Assembly (NCBI GenBank): GCA_032622095.1 | Contig: CP136066.1 | Location: 167,162,664 to 167,226,663, forward strand | Direction of reading: 5' to 3' | Origin: Siphonodentalium dalli | Lineage: Eukaryota; Mollusca; Scaphopoda; Gadilida; Siphonodentaliidae | DNA length: 64,000 nucleotides | Shown here: one piece after another, positions 59,471-64,000 of the stretch | Layout: the number at the start of each line of letters is the position of its first letter | How positions within the stretch are numbered: position 1 is the stretch's first letter | Made by a program: the position numbers and the translations under genes | Notes under the pieces: generated by a model | What the model saw: only the letters and a program-made list of their open reading frames with translations | Told to the model about the DNA's origin: nothing | Database searches by the model: none

Positions 59471-59554
59471 GGTGTCTATCGCTTTCCACGATATGACATA
59501 ACCTCTCTATTGATTAACATATCATTGAGTTATTGTGGAAAGCGATAGCCACCC
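59471..59554. repeat. Central hairpin of the palindrome
   Basis: GGTGTCTATCGCTTTCCAC (59471-59489) is mirrored by GTGGAAAGCGATAGCCACC (59535-59553) around an AT-rich loop. It is the exact turning point between the plus and minus minisatellite halves. Confidence 0.9.
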
Positions 59555-60200
59555 AAGGTACACATGTACAACCCACCCATTACCCCAGTCACTCTATATG
59601 TACATAAACACCACACAAATGACAACATAGTCACCCACTTTATACATGTACATGTACTAGTACACCTGATCATACAGCCATACTTATACAGCTTATACCA
59701 CAAATGACGATACAGCCACGAGTCACCATGCATGAACGCCAGGTATACACCTACACCCGACACATGACCATATAGTCACTCTATGTATACATATTCACTA
59801 CATTCACGATAATACAGTCACTCATTGTATACATATTCACCTCACCATGGACCATACAGCCACTACATGTATACCTATTCGCCATACCCATGACCATAGA
59901 GTCAAACCGGGTATACATATGCACATCACCAATGGTGAGCCCTTCCAGATATACCAATATCCGCAAATACGACCACTCATAAGTTCCATACTTGCCATAC
60001 TCATACACGCCATCCATGATAATAAATCTACTCCCCATACACCACCAATGATAACACATCCACAACATATATAAATATACGTCCCACCGTTACCAACAGG
60101 GCACTCCCTATATACCCACACATCATTCATGACCATACAATAACTCCCTGTATTATCTATTACCCTCATCTATGATCATAGAGTAACTCCCTGGCTGCCA
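59555..60200 (-). repeat. Degenerate minisatellite, right half
   Basis: Reverse-complement motif (CACTCCATGTATAC-like, CACCTCACC..TGACCATA) for about 650 bp, less than half the length of the left half, which makes the palindrome asymmetric. Confidence 0.9.
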
Positions 60201-62509
60201 TCTTGGCTTCCACCCTGTATCCAGTTGATAATTTTTTATCATAATGGGCCAGAATACCCACATATCATGGTTCAGTTCAGTTCCGTCTCAAAGTTCTGCC
60301 CATTTCCTTTCAATAATATGGCCAGAATCACAAAAGAGGTTCTCCGCAAAATTCCATACTGCAACTTTAATATGAATTTGTCATGCCCCATACGGAACTG
60401 GGACAAACATAATAGAACGTAGTTGTCAGTTAATTACATTGTAACTAACACGTACAATAACCAAGTGAGTCACAATTTGCCACCTTTTTCGGATAACGCA
60501 GAGAATAATGTTCGGGATATGTTAACTTTTAACTTTTTACAAATTTGGTTGCCATTTTGGAAGCCATCTTGAGCAATTTAGTCTACAAACACCGTAGTGT
60601 GACACATTTAAGATAGACCAAAACAATAAACACCTTTCAATCCAAAGATAGTTACATTTTACTTGAACAAATGGTCGAACCCTGAAAAGTTAATTTTTGC
60701 CAATATTTATGTCAAGTTTGAGAGAGAAAATTCCAATATTTCTGGTGATGTCAGTGGTGACAATAGTAAAAATGATTCATGGTGCATCAGACATGTTAGT
60801 ATGCAATGTATAGAAAACAGATTAGCCAATAATTGTGTACATCAACCACAACTTGTAAGCGGTTGCAGGACACCCTGGGGCAATATTTACCATTTTCCAT
60901 ATTTTGGCGGCCATTTTCGCAGCCATTTTGAGCCAAGGTAAGATTTATGGTTCCAGATATTTGGAATATTCATAGGTAATGATATGCCTCACTTACATTA
61001 CAATGTTCTTTTCATTTCTTGTTGAAATATGACTAGAATCCCAATTGTGATTTTTTGTAAAATTTTGTAATGCGTTCTGTAAAATCGAATTTGTAAGGGA
61101 TCGGAAGGGGTTAGGACCCCAATAATTGCATATTTAATCGCTCCAATGATCAGTTAATATACAAAACACAATATAAAGTTACATTACTCAACCAGTTCCA
61201 AACAGCATGAATTGATCTAGAAGATATTTGTGAAAAAATGTCATATTTTCAACTTCCGACGGCCATTTTGGCGGCCATCTTGGATGGTGAGTTTCAATTT
61301 TGGCCCCAAAAAGTGTCATTATGTCTTAGCTTCACGAAAATATATACATTGGTGTACATTTTACTAGATTTTCCCGCTATAATTTTCATAAAACTGGCTC
61401 ACTTATAGTTCTAGAAAATGGATCGGGTTGTGGGGAGGGGGGGGGGGGGTAAAGTCTCGTTCTTATCAGAAAACGACATGAATATATATTTCTTAAGTTG
61501 ATCGTATCGATTTAGGGATGTATTGGTTGTAATAGTGCAACGTTCCAGGGGTGTGCGCACATACACACACGTTGGACGAATGCAATCATGTAAATAAAAG
61601 TGATTTTTTACGTTTTGAGTGGTGACCCGATGACCCCCTTCTTATCTTAAAACCCCAGGAAAAGTTGCTTCTTAAGTTGTGTTTTTATAATTAGAATATA
61701 TCAAAGTACTTCGAGACCAAAAATTATGGATGTACGCGAAAGTGTAAAAAAAAGTGAAAAATCACGTTTTGGGGTTCAGCATGGGACCCCCTTTCTTATC
61801 TGAAAACCCCAGGAAAATCCCTTTCTTAAGTTGTGTTTTCTTAATCAGTACACTTAGGAGTATCATCAAACCAAAATTCATCGATGTACGCGGAAGTGTA
61901 AATAGAAGTGATTTTTGGCACTTTTTGGGGTTCAGCGGCCCCTAAACCCCAGGAATGCGCAACTTAAGAAATCGGTTTTTCAGAATGTTCCATTATTGGT
62001 ACCAACATTAGGGGGTCAAACCTTTTGTACGCAAAAGTGTAAATGGAACATATGCGGGCTCCCTAACTATTATGACCTCTAACGACGTCGTAGAAGTTAC
62101 GCATTGTTTTTATCCTGATGGAAGATAGTACCACTTCTTCTTGATAATTGAGGCAGATAACTAAAACGGATACATACGCATTATATATCGTTGGAAAGAG
62201 GAAACACGAAAGATTATCACAGTATCATTATTATGACTGGCATTTTATTATTCGCGCTGTTTCGAATCGATTTGTAAGCACCGAACTCAAATGAAAGTCC
62301 CGTAAAAACGTAAAAAGCGTAAAAACAGATTTGACCTCGGCACGTGAAAAGTTGACCTCGTATCTGAAAATTAATAGGTCCATGCCACCCCCCGGCCGAA
62401 AATACCCCCACGTACCAAGTTTCATCGAAATCGGCTTGGCCGTTTTCGAGTCCATCGCGATCACACAGACACACGCACACACACACCCTCCCACACCCTC
62501 CATCACCCT

Positions 62510-62540
<31 letters not shown>

Positions 62541-62759
62541 ATCTTCCAAAATATATAATAGATTATTTTGATTGGAATAAAATATGTTTACACTATAGGC
62601 CGGAGTTATACAGTGTGTGTGTTATTTATTTTAGATGAAAAACATGAATGTTGGAAGGAAACTTGAAACTGATTCTTTGCCTACATGTATATATATCTAA
62701 CAGAATGTTTGTTGGTTATTAAAATTGAAGTTGATTACAACACCGAAGTATCAGTGATA

Positions 62760-64000
62760 TGTTCAAACAGAGGCATACGCTGTGTACATTTATAAGCTGT
62801 GTTGGTAAAATATTAAAAAAGTGGTATTCAACAAAGTCTTTAATCATTTAAATATAAACAACTTATTATATAAATACCAATCCGGGTTTATACCAGGCCA
62901 CAGAACCGAACTTCAACTTATTGAAATTTTCCATAGAATACAACACGCTGTAGACAATGAACAAAGCACATGTGCTGTTTTCTGTGACATCTCGAAAGCT
63001 TTTGACAAAGTATGGCACCAAGGTCTCTTACTCAAAATAAAACACTATGGAATAACAGATAACTTGCTTAAATGGTTCACAAATTATATTGACGGACGGC
63101 ACCAAAGGGTGCAAATAAATTCTAGCTTTTCTAAATATTCTCCAATAGTTGCAGGGGTCCCCAGGGGTCCGTAGTCGGCCCTCTGCTATTTTTAATCTAC
63201 ATAAGCGATATAGCTGATAACATGGAATCACAAGTGAGACTTTACGCCGATGACACATGCCTCATAAAATCTGATACGGACATCCAATGCCTTGAACATA
63301 GTGTGAATAATGACATGGACTCTCGAAATCCTCTATTTATCACACGTACGCCCAATCATGGAATATGCGAGTAGTGTCTGGGATGGAGCACGAGATACGT
63401 TACTCAAAAAACTAGAAGATGTTGAATATGAAGCCGCACGAATTATAAGTGGCTGTACGAGATCTGTATCCCGCAAACGAATACTAACTGAAATGGGTTG
63501 GGAAACACTTTCAGAAAGAAGACAAATAAAGACACTTTCACTTTTTCATAACATTGTCAACCACCAAGTGCCGAAATATTTAGTTGACGTACTTCCCCCG
63601 AAATTTTCAGACATAAGCGACCACGATACTAGATTTGCGTCAAACTGTATACATTTTAAACCTAATACAAAAAGAATGGAGTCAACGTTCATGCCCACGT
63701 GCGTAAAAAACTGGAATGCAACCAAAATTGAGACTAGAGATCTTAACCTACAATGTTATCTAAACACTTTCAAACCTCAAACAGCCAACCCCCCCCCCCC
63801 CAAGTATTACAATGTAGGAAATCGGACTTAAAATATGTATCACTGTAGATTACGATGTGAATGTAGCAACCTCCTGTCAGATAAAGTTCAAAATTGCATT
63901 GCTAGTTCCAAAAACTGCTCATGTGGAAACGGAGAAGAAAACGCTTTTCATTATTTCTTTGATTGTTACCTACGTTTGATCCCAAGAATTCGCCTATTAA
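62760..64000 (+). pseudogene. Broken non-LTR (CR1/Jockey/L2-like) reverse transcriptase, runs off window
   Basis: Translation in pieces gives a retrotransposon ORF2 reverse transcriptase. ISCVGKILK (about 62.79 kb) is followed by a frameshift near 62820, then FNKVFNHL, the YQSGFIPGHRTELQLIE block, DISKAFDKVWH, and AGVPRG. A one-base shift near 63168 then leads to SVVGPLLFLIYISD and the catalytic YADDT. After NNDMD (about 63318) the text jumps to LYLSHVRPIMEYASSVWDG, so the thumb region is internally deleted. The C-terminal part continues to about 63830, has an in-frame TAA at 63829-63831, then resumes with a Cys/His pattern (CSCG...HYFFDC). No endonuclease domain is present, so the copy is also 5' truncated. 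Assignment to a precise clade needs a tree. Confidence 0.85.

Larger units (their letters stand above)
55960..62080. repeat. Giant (~6.1 kb) imperfect palindrome inside the Helitron
   Basis: The left arm starts TTAGGGAGCCCGCATATG (55968 on) and the right arm ends CATATGCGGGCTCCCTAA (to about 62068). The arms stay alignable inward through the 63-codon frame 56088-56279 (-), which recurs as 61754-61945 (+) with one residue changed, through C-runs (56588/61435) and GGCCGACAAAATGGCCACC-type sequence (56757/61250), to about 57.8 and 60.2 kb, where minisatellite halves begin. Confidence 0.93.
55801..62562 (-). mobile_element. Large non-autonomous Helitron (6.76 kb) carrying a giant palindrome
   Basis: On the minus strand it starts TCTATTATATATTTTGGAA at 62562 after host A, followed by a GT microsatellite and ACTCGAAAAC (62442-62451 complement). 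It ends with the hairpin CCCGGACGAAGTCGGG, then TCACCTTCTAG at 55801 followed by host T. Both ends match the 438-bp Helitron at 32540-32977, including the identical 16-nt hairpin. The interior has no Rep/helicase coding. Target A/T insertion without duplication is as expected for Helitrons (established knowledge). Confidence 0.78.

Noticed and set aside
57964-60169. Many 60-110-codon frames across the minisatellite
   Set aside because: They occur in several frames on both strands of a degenerate repeat low in stops; no conserved protein pattern.
62217-62558. CVCVCV- and THTHTH-rich frames
   Set aside because: Translation of the CA/GT microsatellite at the 5' end of the large Helitron.

Overview
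The window is a AT-rich, gene-poor stretch of nuclear DNA from an animal, most likely a lophotrochozoan and probably a bivalve mollusc. That assignment is inference. It rests on one spliced, Msx-like (Msxlx-type) homeobox gene, on Helitron ends and non-LTR reverse transcriptase debris of types common in molluscs, and on a repeat with a CCGT-rich head like those seen in bivalve genomes. Nothing bacterial is present: no operons, no ribosome-binding sites and no long open frames.

Gene content. The only gene I can support is on the + strand in three exons (30207-30576, 41051-41220, 49420-49659). It joins in phase into a 259-residue homeodomain protein with an N-terminal eh1-type repression motif, a hexapeptide-like WLQYTRYRPP motif and a 60-residue homeodomain split by an intron at position 44/45. 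A TATA box (about 29820) and a poly(A) signal (49752) fit its ends. All its intergenic and intronic space is filled with repeats.

Layout. About 0.47-1.55 kb: a small foldback element. About 1.66-26.2 kb: a roughly 24.5-kb inverted-repeat structure. Its outer blocks mirror each other, followed inward by two oppositely oriented arrays of a ~538-bp satellite (2.0-5.5 kb and 17.5-25.85 kb), mirrored hairpin-rich 'AATAAGC' blocks, and oppositely oriented 172-bp arrays (7.5-8.4 and 10.3-11.1 kb) around a related ~180-bp array. 26.9-28.1 kb: a repeat joined to reverse transcriptase remains. 29-50 kb: the homeobox gene with introns holding several TTAA-flanked miniature elements, a TA-flanked palindromic element, Helitron ends and foldback elements. 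50-54.4 kb: a cluster of alternating inverted repeats. 54.55-55.57 kb: a three-copy satellite. 55.80-62.56 kb: a complete-looking non-autonomous Helitron on the minus strand whose interior is one giant palindrome centred on a minisatellite. 62.76 kb to the end: a broken non-LTR retrotransposon reverse transcriptase running off the window.

The recurring theme is foldback architecture at every scale, from a 15-bp hairpin in each satellite unit to a 24.5-kb mirrored block, built up by nested insertions. Two TTAA insertions can be checked against an empty-site copy inside this same window.
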